64,000 bases of DNA from Reticulascus tulasneorum. Its lineage: Eukaryota; Ascomycota; Sordariomycetes; Glomerellales; Reticulascaceae. Location: NCBI GenBank assembly GCA_001557505.1, contig LSAX01000011.1:434001-498000 (forward strand), read 5' to 3'. Position 1 is the first letter of the stretch; every line of letters begins with the position of its first letter. The notes beneath the pieces are model-generated. The model ran no database searches and was not told the origin of the DNA. It was given only the letters and a program-made list of their open reading frames with translations. The translations under genes and the position numbers were made by a program. Positions 1-11,075 of the stretch are shown piece by piece.

Positions 1-2206
1 AGTCGACAGATGGACAACCAGGCAGGTACAGAGATCAAGGATCCGGCAGGCCGCAGTTCCCAGGGTCCAAAAAAAAAAATGTAGGCGATTGACGGGACTC
101 AAGGGAATCTCAGATATATCTGTACTCCTGTGCACATCCAGGCATGCGAGCTCCCATGAATCAAAGTCGCAGGTTCCAGTTCGTCGAGGGGCCGGTTCGG
201 TGGCAGACGAAGACAGGTGCGGAAATTGGCCCTGAAACTCAAGTTGCCGGAACTCGATTGGACTACAGTGCCCCAGCCGACACCAGCTGTAGCAAAGCAG
301 GCGACACTGGATATTTGCTTGCTGAGACGAAAAGGTGGGAAGTGTCTTTGGTGTAATGCGAAAGGGAGAAGTGTTTCAATCGCGGAGTCTCACTGGCACG
401 GCGATTTCTCTGGGGAGCACATGCCACCCGGCGGCTGGAGACTCTTGAAGGGGATCAGCGAAGAGAGGGCCTTCGAGGGTCGGCGGGAAGGGTGATTGGC
501 AGGGCGGGAGGATGTCTGACGCAAACAGGGAGAAATATGGGCGATGGGAGGGGGGTAGGCTTCGTCCCTACGATATATTCCTTTGCTTTTAGTACGACCA
601 ATATGGAGTAGCGCCCTCGCCGCTCTTACCAATAATACCCCCAACTCTGCGTCCTCAGGTGCCTACGTAGGTAATCGTGAGCACGAGATTATGTGTCTGT
701 TACATACGTTGTGGGCAGTAAAGACGGCCTTGCATGCCTTCATGCAGACCAGACTCGCGGTAGCTCTGTGGCTACAGATTTTAATTCCGGGGCTGGCTCT
801 AACTTAGTCCCCCGTCCAAATAAAAGCGGCGCGCCATTTCACACATCTACCCCGTCAGGTTGCAGCGCGCGGTAGGAAAACCCCATCCCATCCCATCTCC
901 GAGTGCCAGCTTTTCGCAGGTCGCCAGCACGCTAGACTGGGTGTTGGGATCCAAAATGGGAACGCAAATTGGCGGCGGCGGGGGCTATTCCAAGGGGTTG
1001 CAGGGGCGGGCTTCAAAAGAGAACAATGCAGAACCCGAATCATCGATGGTTGGCCACCGCATCTCAAATACCTGCTTCTCCTGCTTTCAGTGCCCTCCAG
1101 CTTGGCCTCTCCTAGTGCTCCACGCTGGCTTCTTGCAGCTGGGCGCGCGGGCAATGCTGCATCAAGCGGTAGAGCACCAGCGAAGCAGCAGAAGTCCACA
1201 GCCCAGACGGGACAATGACCGACCTGTCCTGTCCTATCTTGTCCTGTCTGCTCACGGCGCACGAACGCTTGGAACTCCGTTTTCCGTCGCCTACCTACTT
1301 TATTAGCCCCCTCTCGGCCGCATCTGCATACTCCAGCAGGCTGTACATCATGTACCCTATTCCAAGGCTTTGCCTGCACTACCTACATACCGGCCTGCGG
1401 TCGAATGGTCTCTTCTGCTGCAAGACGACTGCTGCGAGACCACCTTCCGCTTCTTTCTTCAGAATAGCGGAGACACAGATGCAGAGACACCACCCAAGTC
1501 ACCAGACAAATCAGCTCACGAGAGCGGCACAAGGCTGCTAGTCCCCCTTCCTCAGACCTGCATGACCTACTGGATGTATGGCCTGCCCAGAGACGAATCA
1601 GAGGCCGACTCTGGCTATTCGCAGAGCACGCACACGCTGTGGTCGGCGAAAAAAGAAGGGTGGCAGGTAAGAGAAGAAGGCCGCAGCACACAGTCTGTCT
1701 CCTCTCGCTGTTATTAGTAGCCTACGGATGTACTTTTGTCCATCTCGGTGGCTGGCAAATTCGCGAGACCTAAACCCTCCCCCGCCCCCCCCCCTTCTTA
1801 GGATTCGTTCAATCCATGGGACAATGCTTGTGCCCCGGCCGTTCCAGTCCTTTTCGGCGCGGCACGTTAACGGCGGAGGACCATGGCTGTGGCACATCGC
1901 CATCCGATTCCTTCCCAAACTTTTCCTATTGTCCGACCGAAATCGCGGCAACGGACAAGTGCTCGCTCTGCTACGAGTCCACCACTGGACAGAAGCGGGA
2001 GGGGCTGTTCTATCATCACTGAACGGCTGGGACAATGCATGTCCTTATAGTCCGTATAGCCTCCATGCATTCGTGGTCCAACACTAACATACTGTTGCCA
2101 TTTCTCCCGTTTTAACGGGCCCAAAATGCACAGAGGTCAATTATCCAACCACTCTCTTGGGAGGTGACGTATCCAATGGGGAAGGGCATCACACATTGCC
2201 ACGAAC
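1..2206. other. No supported gene; left-edge intergenic stretch
   Basis: Many short open frames overlap on both strands here, but none has a signal peptide, a recognisable domain or consistent splice signals. A poly-C run lies near 1780-1797 and low-complexity pyrimidine tracts are common. I see nothing that supports a gene. Confidence 0.5.
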
Positions 2207-2786
2207 CTAAGATCTGAGGCAGATCTTCTTAGCTGCATCGTCTGCTAGATGTGGTGCATTTTCTGCTGGTAGGTTTGCAATCCACCGAGCGAGGCCAGGA
2301 TTGGTTGCTTCGGTGAGCTCTTTAACCAACCCAAAAAGGCGACTTGCGACATCGGCAGGCTGGCCTCGAGAGATACCTTTGCCATCCGCTTCCCACCACG
2401 ATCTTATAATGTCCGAAGGTATTGTAATCTGGTGCTGCACGCGATAAAGTCCCACTCTTGATGGGTCGATGCTCTCCGTGGCGATTTTCGACTAGTCCAA
2501 TCTAGTCTTCGACCTGAGATCCAGTGCGTGAGCATCCCCCAGTTCAACGGGTCTTCTCAATCCGGAAATCGTATGGCATGTTGCGCATGGTGGTTATTAG
2601 TGCCACGCATTTGACCTCATTATCTCTCCAATCCCCCACGTCATATACCGAACGCCGTTGCTATGTGAGACATCTCTTTCACCTAGCTGTGAAGAATTTT
2701 CCAACAGCCAAAATATGGTTCAGTTTGCCTAGGCGCGGGATTCTGGGGCCAGGCCCGGCGTTGAAGTCAGCTTCAAATGCGCTCAT
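2207..2786 (-). pseudogene. Fragmented coding remnant, family unknown
   Basis: Two protein-like segments lie on the minus strand. An ATG at 2786 opens a 35-codon frame (starts MSAFEADFNAGPGPRIPR) that ends at a possible donor, GCTAG|GTGAAAG. Downstream, 2491-2207 reads 94 residues to a stop after a possible acceptor (GGACTAG), with motifs such as IIRSWWEADGKG and ADVASRLFGLVKEL. Composition is clearly protein-like, but the two parts do not join in frame and I found no good middle exon. It is either a gene with an unresolved exon or a decayed copy. I do not recognise the family. The coding character of the 3' segment is the better supported part. Confidence 0.35.
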
Positions 2787-3592
2787 TGTCAAAGTATTGC
2801 CAAATCAGGGTGGCATATCTCCACCAGACAGTCTCTCGGCAGGGAAGACTCCCACGCCAGCATGGATGAGCATGAGAAAGGGCGCTGTCAGACGCCTCGT
2901 TAGCAACCAATGCAAGCTATCACTCGCTGAGTGATTCTGACAATTCCTTATCTATCCCGGAAATCTGCGTCATATCTCCAATGGATTCCCCAAATCTTTT
3001 ACCCCGCCAACCTCGTGGCACCAAGGATGCACACAAAAAATTTGAGAGCTTCATTGCGGCAATTCTCCTACCGGTAGCTTCGGTATGGGCCTATTTGTCA
3101 AGATTCTGAGGTATTGGACGTGCCTCGTGGTGCTAGAACACGACGTGAGACGCACAAAGTTAGTCAGGTCCAATGGACATGTGTCGTCCAATTCCTGTTG
3201 ATCATAGAAACAAGTGAGGATTGCGTTGTGCTTTATCTCTCTGCCCCGCACTTCGCGGTAGATGCCAGCCATGAACCTAGTCTTTACCTAAGACGAACAC
3301 GTCAATGACGGTCAAGCAATGTGCCATTGAGTTCGCGCTTGGGGAGGTCTGATTCTAATGGTCGAATCCCGATGACCAACTCGTTAACGATAAGCTTCGA
3401 AGGGTCCTGGCCCTTGCCGAAACCTGCAAACGCCATGCGTGGAGCTGATGCCACCGTCCAATCCACAGCCCAGGACCATGGAGCTTGCAGCAGCTCTGGA
3501 CCATAAAATCATGGCAGTCCCAGGCCAATTGGGTTTTGGTTTCTCCTTCGCAGCTTTGGATCCAGCTTTGTTTGCAATTGACGCTCTCCAAA
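2787..3592. other. Intergenic, upstream of the ureohydrolase gene
   Basis: No supported gene. The last 100-150 bases presumably hold the promoter and leader of the ureohydrolase gene that starts at 3593. No clear TATA box or other motif stands out. Confidence 0.4.
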
Positions 3593-5150
3593 ATGTTCAC
3601 CAAGAGCTTCGTAGCACTCGGCCTCGCGGCACTCGCCTCCGCCCATGGTGACCACGATGACCAGCAGGTCCTGTCTGGACCACTCCAGGCTTTGTGGTAT
3701 AACACCCTTCCCGGTGACGGCGGTACACAGGTATGTACATCCCGGAACCACAGAGTAAGCCATGTCTGACGCCGTCGAAAAAGGCCGACTCGGTCTTCTC
3801 AGGCATCTCCACGTTCGGTCGCCTGCCTTATGCACCTTGCTTGAGCCACAAGGACATCAAGTATGACATTGCCTTCATTGGTAAGACATCTCCCACCTGG
3901 AACATCAGAGATCCAGCAACTGACCAACAAACCAAGGTGCTCCGTTCGACACGGGCACGTCGTACCGACCCGGTGCTCGTTTCGGTCCGTCCGGTATCCG
4001 GCAAGGCTCTCGCCGACTGAATCTCTAGTAAGCCCAATTGCAAAGAGAAGATCCTTGCCTTAGGTCAATTGACTCACATGATTTTGTAAAGCGGCGGTTA
4101 CAATGTTCCCCTAGCCACCAACCCGTTCAACAGCTGGGCCACCGTCATTGACTGCGGAGACATTCCAGTGACATCGTGAGATCGGCTCCTCCCATCATTC
4201 ACTTTTTTCCAATACTGACCTTGGACCAGCTATGACAACACTTGGGCTCTTCACCAGATCGAAGAGGGGCACTACAGCATCCTGTCCCGAGCGCCAGCCA
4301 CGGACGCGCATAAGGAGGGGCCATCGAAGAAGGGAAAGACTCTGCCTCGAGTGATTACCCTCGGAGGTGACCACACCATCACTCTGCCGCTCCTGCGGTC
4401 CATCAACCGTGCATACGGACCAGTTTCCGTCATTCACTTCGACAGCCATCTTGACACTTGTAAGTGGGCTGGCTGTCGGGCCTAACGGTCGAAGTTCTAA
4501 CATCAGTCAGGGCGTCCAAAGGTCTTTGGTGGATCACCATCCAAGGTCGCCAGCGTGAACCACGGCACGTATTTCTACCACGCTGCTCAAGAAGGCTTGC
4601 TCGCCAATGACACCAACATCCATGCTGGAATTCGTACCACCCTCAGCGGACCCAGCGACTACGAAAACGACGGCTACTGCGGGTTCGAGATCGTCGAGGC
4701 GCGGGAGCTCGATACCATTGGAACTGATGGCATCATCAAGAAGATCCGAGATCGTGTCGGGACAAAGAACCCCGTATACCTATCCTTGGACATCGATACC
4801 CTAGACCCAGCTTGTAAGTTGATCTTCCCACCCCCCCTGCGAAGTGAAAGCGGAGCTAACTGGCGATTGCCAGTCGCACCCGCAACCGGAACTCCTGAGA
4901 CTGGTGGGTGGTCAACACGAGAGCTGCGAACCATTCTGCGAGGTCTCGATGGCATCAACTTGATTGCCGCTGATATTGTGGAAGTTGCTGTAAGTGCCCT
5001 AGTATCCAGGAATCGTGGCCGCCAAGAACTAACGATGCCACCCAATAGCCGGCTTACGATACGAACGCCGAGCTCACGACCATGGCGGCGGCCGACGCGC
5101 TTTACGAGATCATGAGTATCATGGTCAAGCGCGGACCACTCAGTCTCTGA
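3593..5150 (+). CDS. Secreted agmatinase-like ureohydrolase (arginase family)
   Basis: Eight exons join in frame to 386 residues. Introns are 3731-3783, 3881-3936, 4028-4091, 4176-4229, 4460-4510, 4814-4873 and 4990-5048, all GT-AG. The N-terminus [17 protein letters not shown] is a typical signal peptide, so the enzyme should enter the secretory pathway. Manganese-binding motifs of the family are visible: [16 protein letters not shown] and [10 protein letters not shown], followed by a TGTPE block. The family hydrolyses guanidino substrates (agmatine to putrescine and urea, or related compounds). HFDSH stands where most relatives have HFDAH, and APATGTPE where APGTGTPE is usual. Both changes are conservative and the gene looks intact. 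The exact substrate cannot be read from sequence. The start was chosen as the first ATG before the signal peptide. Confidence 0.9.
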
Positions 5151-7559
5151 GCATATGGGCTAGGCCAAGATACGAAAGGAAAGGATGTGTCGGTGTCTAG
5201 TCCACAGTGATCGCATCCAGTCACACCTTTCCAAGCTATCTGTATGCGGAGCTGGGCGAGGGGTGAGCTCGAAGAGTAAACATTGTGTACTGTTGTAAAG
5301 TAGTCATTGGACTCGTATGATACAGCGGATGGGCTATGAGGCTACACAAAGATGGAAGGAAGGAAAGTACATAGGCTGCAGAGCAGGACCGAGAATCAAA
5401 CTAGGCTTGCCTGAGGATATCTCCCGCATCCACAAGATGTGATGTCATGGCGCTTTCCCCCGTGTACCTCACCAGAGTCGAACGGTTTGAATCAATCGAC
5501 AATGCCTGGATAGTGCGTCTGTACGAACAAAAGAATGTGTCTTCCCCAACTACTGGAACTGAGACATGATGATGTTTGCATTCCGTGCGCAAGTTGGCAA
5601 GAAACCTGGAGGCGGAGGAAGCTGAGGGGTTGGGAAATGTCATGGGCAAAATTCGAAGCCTTGGGAGTGCACTGGCGGGGTTTGGCACTCTTCTCGGGAA
5701 GGATGTGTCCCAAAAGCTTAACTGTCCATCAGGACCCTTGCTCCTGATGCCATGCACTATGTCCCCTGCGCGGATGCCCTGTACCTGTGCCTGAGGGGTG
5801 CCTGAACGAACTGCAAGATGGATGCTTCCGGTTTCTAAGGGCTGGATTGGGTGTGGCTACCCCTCGCAAATCGCAGAATATTTCCCGAGAGCAATAGACT
5901 TGGCCGAGAAGAGTATTTTATTTTATTTTAACAAAGCAGTGGTGCAGCGGAACGATGCCAGAGGATTCGGCCCTTTGTGAACAAGAGGTCTGGTCGAATC
6001 TGGACTCTTTCGAGTGCTCCTCAGCATGACAATTGAGAGGGCACCGGTGACATCACAAACTACCTACCTTACCCAGTTAAGAAAAAGACGAAAAAGAATC
6101 AACAGGCACATAACTTAGCATGCTGGACTCTCCATCCGGAGTATTTCCAAGGGCTGCCTCGTAATCGGCCGCACTGGATGGTCTCGCCGTCGGAGGAGGC
6201 GAAAAACACCCGCCAGGGCCTGTGTCGGCTCCCCTCGGGCCACCTGCTGGAGTTGTTTCTATTTTGGTTCGCCTTGGTGTCCCATTTCAGGCGCACACCA
6301 AGCGACCTGGACTGGAACCTGGCATGTAACATTGCACCAAGAGGTGAACCGGATGAAGAAACTGGACGGAACAAAAAGAACTCTCGGCAGCTAAACCAGG
6401 GTGGGACCATGGTGTCTCGGTCGGGTAGCTGAAAGAGCCCATGTATTTCCAGTTTCCCAGTATTTGGAAATATTGTGGCCGAGGCTGCCGTATCCGGACC
6501 ATTCCCATTCGCAAGCTCTCGCCACAATGTGGGTGAGGCAGTGCGAGAGTCGACTGTTCAGCCATGGACCCCTCCACTGTGAGGCCCACAGAATTGTCAC
6601 CAGCCTCCCGCAATGACGCAGAAATCGGCATCTGGAGCTTCGACGCTAGAGCAACGAGCAACGCTGGTGAATGGAATCGAAAGCTGAGGACGAAATGTGT
6701 GGCTGACACATCGAAGTGTGCGCGTTCTCAGCAACCAGCCTTGCTTTCTCCTCGGGCGGTGCTTGGGAAGGCTGTCTCAGCTGCATTCGTGGGCGGCTCT
6801 TGTTTACCACCACCACTACCACCACCACGATGATTCCGCAACCAGGACTGACAGAGCATCAATGTACTCCGATGAGTAAGTATGTATGTAGAATCGTCAC
6901 AATCAGGCGGTTGGAAGAGAGGGCGCCCTGCACGAATTCAGAACGTGGTTCGGCCGCTTTGGGACGAGGAAAGTTGGTTCCCGTGATGTCAGCAATACGA
7001 TATCCTGGTCTCTCCCAACGAGTTCGTATTGAGGCAAACCACTACGTATGTACCTACCCACCCACAAGTACCGAGGGAACCGTGGGACTCCGCCTCTAAA
7101 CCTTCTACCCTTGCTACCCTACGGTACGAACGGCGTCCCTTGCAGACGAAAACCGCCGCTAGTGTGGACATAGGGTGATCAGTTACTGGGGCCACACGCA
7201 GAACACCCAACCCGTGTGAGCCATGTCCTTGGTTCCCGGACTTCGTAAGGCCGGTGCATGTCCCAGCTCGTGTGGCTCCCCTCCCAACCACTCGCCTGAC
7301 GTCGAAGATGGTTCTGGATATGCGTTCGCCTTCGTGACTAAGAAGCCTCATGGTAGGTATATTAGTCCACAGCCGCAACCGACTCATCCTCTCTCCTTCT
7401 CTGTTCCCGTCATTCCAAACGTTGTCTCTCGCTCCCATCAAACTACCAACACTCGCTTGCGTGGACTAGGACATTCTATATATACTGGTACTCCTGCATC
7501 CGATCCTAGCTTAAACTATCACACTTCTCGCCCCACAATCTCAAACTCTCGCCATCACG
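5151..7559. other. Intergenic, 2.4 kb
   Basis: No supported gene on either strand. A run of ACC/CAC triplets (about 6808-6829) and TACCTACC-type motifs near 7050 are simple sequence. The TATATATAC at about 7477 lies some 80 bases upstream of the next start codon and could serve as its TATA element. Confidence 0.45.
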
Positions 7560-8247
7560 ATGAAGACTGCTGCTGCTCTCCTCCTCGCCGCTTCGGCCCT
7601 GGCCACGGCTCAAGTCACATAGTGAGTTTGAACCCCATGCGCAACGCTCTCTCTGGCCTTGATACTAACGTCTCGACAGCAACGAGACTACTGGCGTGTA
7701 CAATTGTGCCAAGCCAAACGTCGCCTACTGCGCCGGTGACTCTCTGGGCACCGATATCATCATTCGCTGCGACGCGCAAGCAAAGGGCCAACCTGGACGA
7801 TGCACCAACAACCTCGTCGGTCAACCACCAGTCGGAACCTTCGGGTCTCTCTGCTTCGAGTCTTCCAAGACTGCCGGTGATGCCGCCTGCGAGAAGAACT
7901 GCGTCGTCTATGCCGAACCATCCTTCACTCTGCCGTCTGATGTCTGCACGCCGACATACACCCCAACACACAGCGTGCCTCTGTCCACCTTCACCACCAC
8001 CTATGTCCAACCATCCGGCACTGGCCACGTCCACTCCACCTCGACCTTCGTCTTGCCGCCTACTGGCAGCGGCGGCCCAGGCTCTCCTACCAATGGCACC
8101 GGTGGCCACGGCACCGGCACCGCTACCCACACTCCTGTCGGTCCTACCTCCACTGGCCCTACCACTGTCCCTACCGCTGGTGCCGCAGTCAACGGCGTCA
8201 GTGGTGTTCTCGCCGCCGCCGGCCTTGTCGCAGCTTACTTCTTGTAA
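7560..8247 (+). CDS. Cysteine-rich GPI-anchored cell-surface protein
   Basis: Two exons (intron 7622-7679, GTGAGT...GACAG) encode 209 residues. The signal peptide is MKTAAALLLAASALATA. A domain of about 100 residues follows with eight cysteines, in contexts such as YNCAKPNVAYC and EKNCVVYAE. Next comes a Pro/Thr/Ser/Gly-rich stalk suited to O-glycosylation, then a C-terminal hydrophobic tail (SGVLAAAGLVAAYFL) after small residues, as expected for a GPI attachment signal. This is the architecture of fungal wall or plasma-membrane surface proteins of unknown biochemical role. The intron lies immediately after the signal peptide. The domain is not CFEM by its spacing. No enzymatic motif is seen. 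Confidence 0.85.
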
Positions 8248-8533
8248 GCATGCTGGGACTTCGCTTGCCGTACTGCGCAGCAGAACGGACCCTCAACTTT
8301 ATCTTTCTATCATAATTTCACCCTGGCTGCCGAGCATGGAGTTTGGGGTTTGATATCATCTTTTAATCGACTTTAGCCAGCGTAGCTGCGCACTTTCTGT
8401 ACATACTATCCGGCGTGGAAGGGGTTTATATGACCCGTGTGGGATCACACGAACATGGTCATTCATATAGCGGCGTTGTCCTGGACTGTTGCATCGTTAG
8501 ATTAGCAACGGCTGTATACCAGGTGTAGATAGA

Positions 8534-9166
8534 TTAAGAAAAGCTTAATTTCGTACCATTTGACCCCATTTCATCCTTCAAGTGCGGACTTGACTCGAAC
8601 GCATAAGCTAGGGCTTCCCATGTGGATATATCCAAGTATTTCTCAGGCAGGTCGTTGTCAGACTGGTGCAATACTCTGTCCTCAACCTGCGCGGTGCCCA
8701 TCGGATAGTGCTCGGACGCCTGGAAGTTCATGTGAGCCAGGTACAGCACATACTTGTCCTGGAGGCTCCACAGCATGCCAGCCGTCAAGTCCGGCCTGCC
8801 TATCAGTTTCCCGAACTTGTCCACGGACATCATCCCCTGTGTCTTGGGGTCGTAAAACTCTCCCATGGCAGCGTGGTAGAGGCCCATCAGGAACCCGTCT
8901 TGGATGTTCAGATCCGTCACCCAGAAGGCCTGCGTGTGGCCGGCTATCGTAACCGGCCGAGAGGTAGAGCCGGGCGGGATCTTCCGCACCGCGATCTCGA
9001 GCTGCTTGCGCGCATCTTTGAGGGACATGAAGTTCCGGAGCGTGGCCAGGATGTGGTGGGAGAGGACGCCGTCGAAGACTTTGCAGGTGAGGCGGGCGCG
9101 GAATTGCGAGGCAGGAGGAAGCAGCAGGAGGATTTGCTCGAGGAGCTCGCGCGGCAGGGTATCCAT
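8534..9166 (-). CDS. F-box domain protein
   Basis: Single-exon frame of 210 residues. The first ATG (9166) gives MDTLPRELLEQILLLLPP, the classic start of an F-box (about residues 1-40), with the following R-L-T-C-K-x-F block also matching. F-box proteins recruit substrates to SCF ubiquitin ligases through Skp1. The remaining 170 residues hold no leucine-rich or WD repeats that I can see, so the substrate is unknown. The frame remains open upstream of the ATG, but only from a TTG, so the ATG at 9166 is preferred. The tail TKLSFS is followed directly by the stop. Confidence 0.75.
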   Translation of the reverse strand: MDTLPRELLEQILLLLPPASQFRARLTCKVFDGVLSHHILATLRNFMSLKDARKQLEIAVRKIPPGSTSRPVTIAGHTQAFWVTDLNIQDGFLMGLYHAAMGEFYDPKTQGMMSVDKFGKLIGRPDLTAGMLWSLQDKYVLYLAHMNFQASEHYPMGTAQVEDRVLHQSDNDLPEKYLDISTWEALAYAFESSPHLKDEMGSNGTKLSFS

Positions 9167-9657
9167 TTCTGTGAGTACCTGTGAAGGGACGTTGGGCTTC
9201 CCTGAAACTTGAACGGTGATGCGTATTACATGTAAGATTTTCGACAAAGTTTTATAGCGTGGCCGAGCCCGATTTTCTTATCTGAAGGATCCCAGTCCTC
9301 CGTATACGTATACAGTATACCCACCACTCCCGGCGATTACGTGAGGGCGGGCTTCATGTCCCCATTTTTCAAACACGTCCGGAGAGCACACTGATCTTAA
9401 AATGGAAATCTCACGATGGCAGGGTCGGTGCGCCAGATCTAGCCCGTCTAATCGAGCTATGTAAACACACTGGGCACAGCAAAATTTTGGGTGCAGGGCT
9501 AAGCGACTCCTCCCGTTTAAGTGAATCTCCGCATGCATATGTGTAACATCATTCCCTAATGAGGGAACGGGAACGAAGGGGCTGCAGCAATCCATTTGAG
9601 ATGTCGAATTGACCCGAGCCAAGCTGGACAGCCTCTGCGTCTCCCTGCGGCGTGGAA
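9167..9657. other. Intergenic
   Basis: About 490 bases between two minus-strand genes. It presumably contains the promoter of the F-box gene and the 3' end of the HD-domain gene. No gene is supported. Confidence 0.4.
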
Positions 9658-10314
9658 CTAGATGTCATTGGCTTCCTCGACGCCCGCTGTCTCATCCTTC
9701 CACCAATCCATGAACACCACGATCCTTTCGGTCCGCTCCCTGGCCATCTTCCTCCCCGGCTCGGTCTTCATCATGCCCTCGAGCTTGAGCAGCTTATCTT
9801 GAAAATGCCGTACCGAGTCCCCCAGGCTTCGGGTGCTCTTCGCTCCTCCATACGTGAAGCAGCGGCCCACACCGACGGCGCCAATGGCATCCAACCGGTC
9901 CGCATCCTGCACGACCGCCAGCTCTGGGTGCGCCGCGATCAGTTCCACAACCTTTTGTGGATCCTTGATTTCGGACTGGTAGCTCACGCCGAGGCAGATG
10001 GCCTGGACTTTCTGGGCCAGGGCTTCCGGGGCGCCGAGGGAGACCAGGAGACCCTGCACCATAGTCGTAGCGTCCTCGCCGGCCTTGAGATACTTCCTGT
10101 CGCCAACGTCATGGAGCAGGGCTGAGAGGGCGATGGTTTTGAGATCGAGGGCCGGGCTGGCGGGGGATTGTGCGGCGATTTGATGGGAGAGGGAGACGAC
10201 ACGGCGGATGTGGCTGTAGTCGTGGGACGCGTCATAGTTAGACATGTAGGCTTTGACGTAGTCCGTGACTTTGAGGACGAGCTCGTCGCCTGCCAAAGAG
10301 TCGAGAGATCCCAT
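9658..10314 (-). CDS. HD-domain metal-dependent phosphohydrolase
   Basis: Uninterrupted 218-residue frame from an ATG at 10314. The HD-superfamily signature is complete: an upstream histidine in SHDYSHIRRV (about residue 31-40), the central LLHDVGD (His-Asp pair) and a later aspartate in QDADRLDAIGAVG. The C-terminal pattern FTYGG...HFQDKLLKL...M.T..GR..A resembles the small YedJ/YpgQ-like group of cytosolic nucleotide or pyrophosphate hydrolases. Length fits that group (about 210-230 residues). No signal peptide or membrane segment is seen. The physiological substrate is not determined by the sequence. Confidence 0.85.
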   Translation of the reverse strand: MGSLDSLAGDELVLKVTDYVKAYMSNYDASHDYSHIRRVVSLSHQIAAQSPASPALDLKTIALSALLHDVGDRKYLKAGEDATTMVQGLLVSLGAPEALAQKVQAICLGVSYQSEIKDPQKVVELIAAHPELAVVQDADRLDAIGAVGVGRCFTYGGAKSTRSLGDSVRHFQDKLLKLEGMMKTEPGRKMARERTERIVVFMDWWKDETAGVEEANDI

Positions 10315-10608
10315 AATGCCCCTGAGAGTACAAAAATGAACGAGACGAGTGGGTGGGAATCAAGCAGCTATGCTGTGGGCAGGCAGAGAGCGACGCGTTT
10401 CTTCGATGTGAAGAGTTGGAACAGCGCGAACGAGTGACCTCACGATTGTGACCTTGAGACCAAGAGACCAAGACAGTTAGTTGACAGACCTACAGTTTCC
10501 CCCCGAAATCTCAGTTGAGAAGGGAAGAGGAGTCCTCAGTAGAAACTTGACGCGTCTCCGGTGGGACACGAAGTCACGGGATATGGGTGCCTGGCAATTT
10601 ACCGACCT

Positions 10609-10624
10609 ACCTACCTAGGTAGGT
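10609..10624. repeat. 16-bp perfect palindrome ACCTACCTAGGTAGGT
   Basis: Perfect inverted repeat without a spacer, extended on the left by another ACCT unit (10605). It lies about 300 bp upstream of the HD-domain gene start. TACCTAGGTA-like words occur commonly in fungal intergenic DNA, so a regulatory role is only a possibility. Confidence 0.7.
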
Positions 10625-10643
10625 GACTCAGTCTTGTTGATTT

Positions 10644-11075
10644 CTAAGACTTGAGTCGCGAGGATTTGTTTACAGATGTTGAGGCTTTTGATGACTCATC
10701 CCCGAATGCTACGCAGAAACAAGCGACCCAAGTCCCAAGTTCCGAATGCTGATAACTGATAGCATCTGTGGTGGTCATGTGACGAAGCCAATCTGTGGTT
10801 CTGGCATCCAGCCCTCTTCCACGGCGAGTCCCGAAGAACACGCGGTTCTTTTCCGCGGGAGGGTCGTCTCGGACGGACTCGAGATTGCAGTAAGTATATC
10901 TGTATCCGTTGAGGAAGTCCGTGATCAGATCTCTGAGGGTGGGTGGGCACTCTTCAAGAGAATCCAGGTCCCTCCTCCAGCCTGGCTCCATTTCATCCCG
11001 TGTGACGGACTTCACATACCCGCCGAAGCTAAGCTCGTCGCATGCATGAAGCCGAATGACGAAGTTTGCAACCAT
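10644..11075 (-). CDS. Hypothetical protein (weak)
   Basis: Open frame of 143 residues from an ATG at 11075, starting MVANFVIRLHACDELSFGG. The composition is protein-like (for example LRDLITDFLNGYRYTYCNLE), but no domain is recognisable. The frame stays open upstream to a GTG, and no splice sites clearly extend it. A long frame also runs on the opposite strand over the same DNA, so coding on either strand is uncertain. It may be a lineage-specific gene or chance. Confidence 0.3.
   Translation of the reverse strand: MVANFVIRLHACDELSFGGYVKSVTRDEMEPGWRRDLDSLEECPPTLRDLITDFLNGYRYTYCNLESVRDDPPAEKNRVFFGTRRGRGLDARTTDWLRHMTTTDAISYQHSELGTWVACFCVAFGDESSKASTSVNKSSRLKS

Noticed and set aside
144..2087. 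Many overlapping frames of 60-174 residues on both strands
   Set aside because: No domains, signal peptides or splice logic, and frames overlap on opposite strands with low-complexity composition.
5461..5520. GGTTTGAATC tRNA-like T-loop
   Set aside because: No matching acceptor stem, D arm or anticodon arm around it.
7223..8353. 376-residue plus-strand frame
   Set aside because: It overlaps the GPI-anchored protein gene in another frame and is Ser/Pro-rich from the same codons. It is a shadow.
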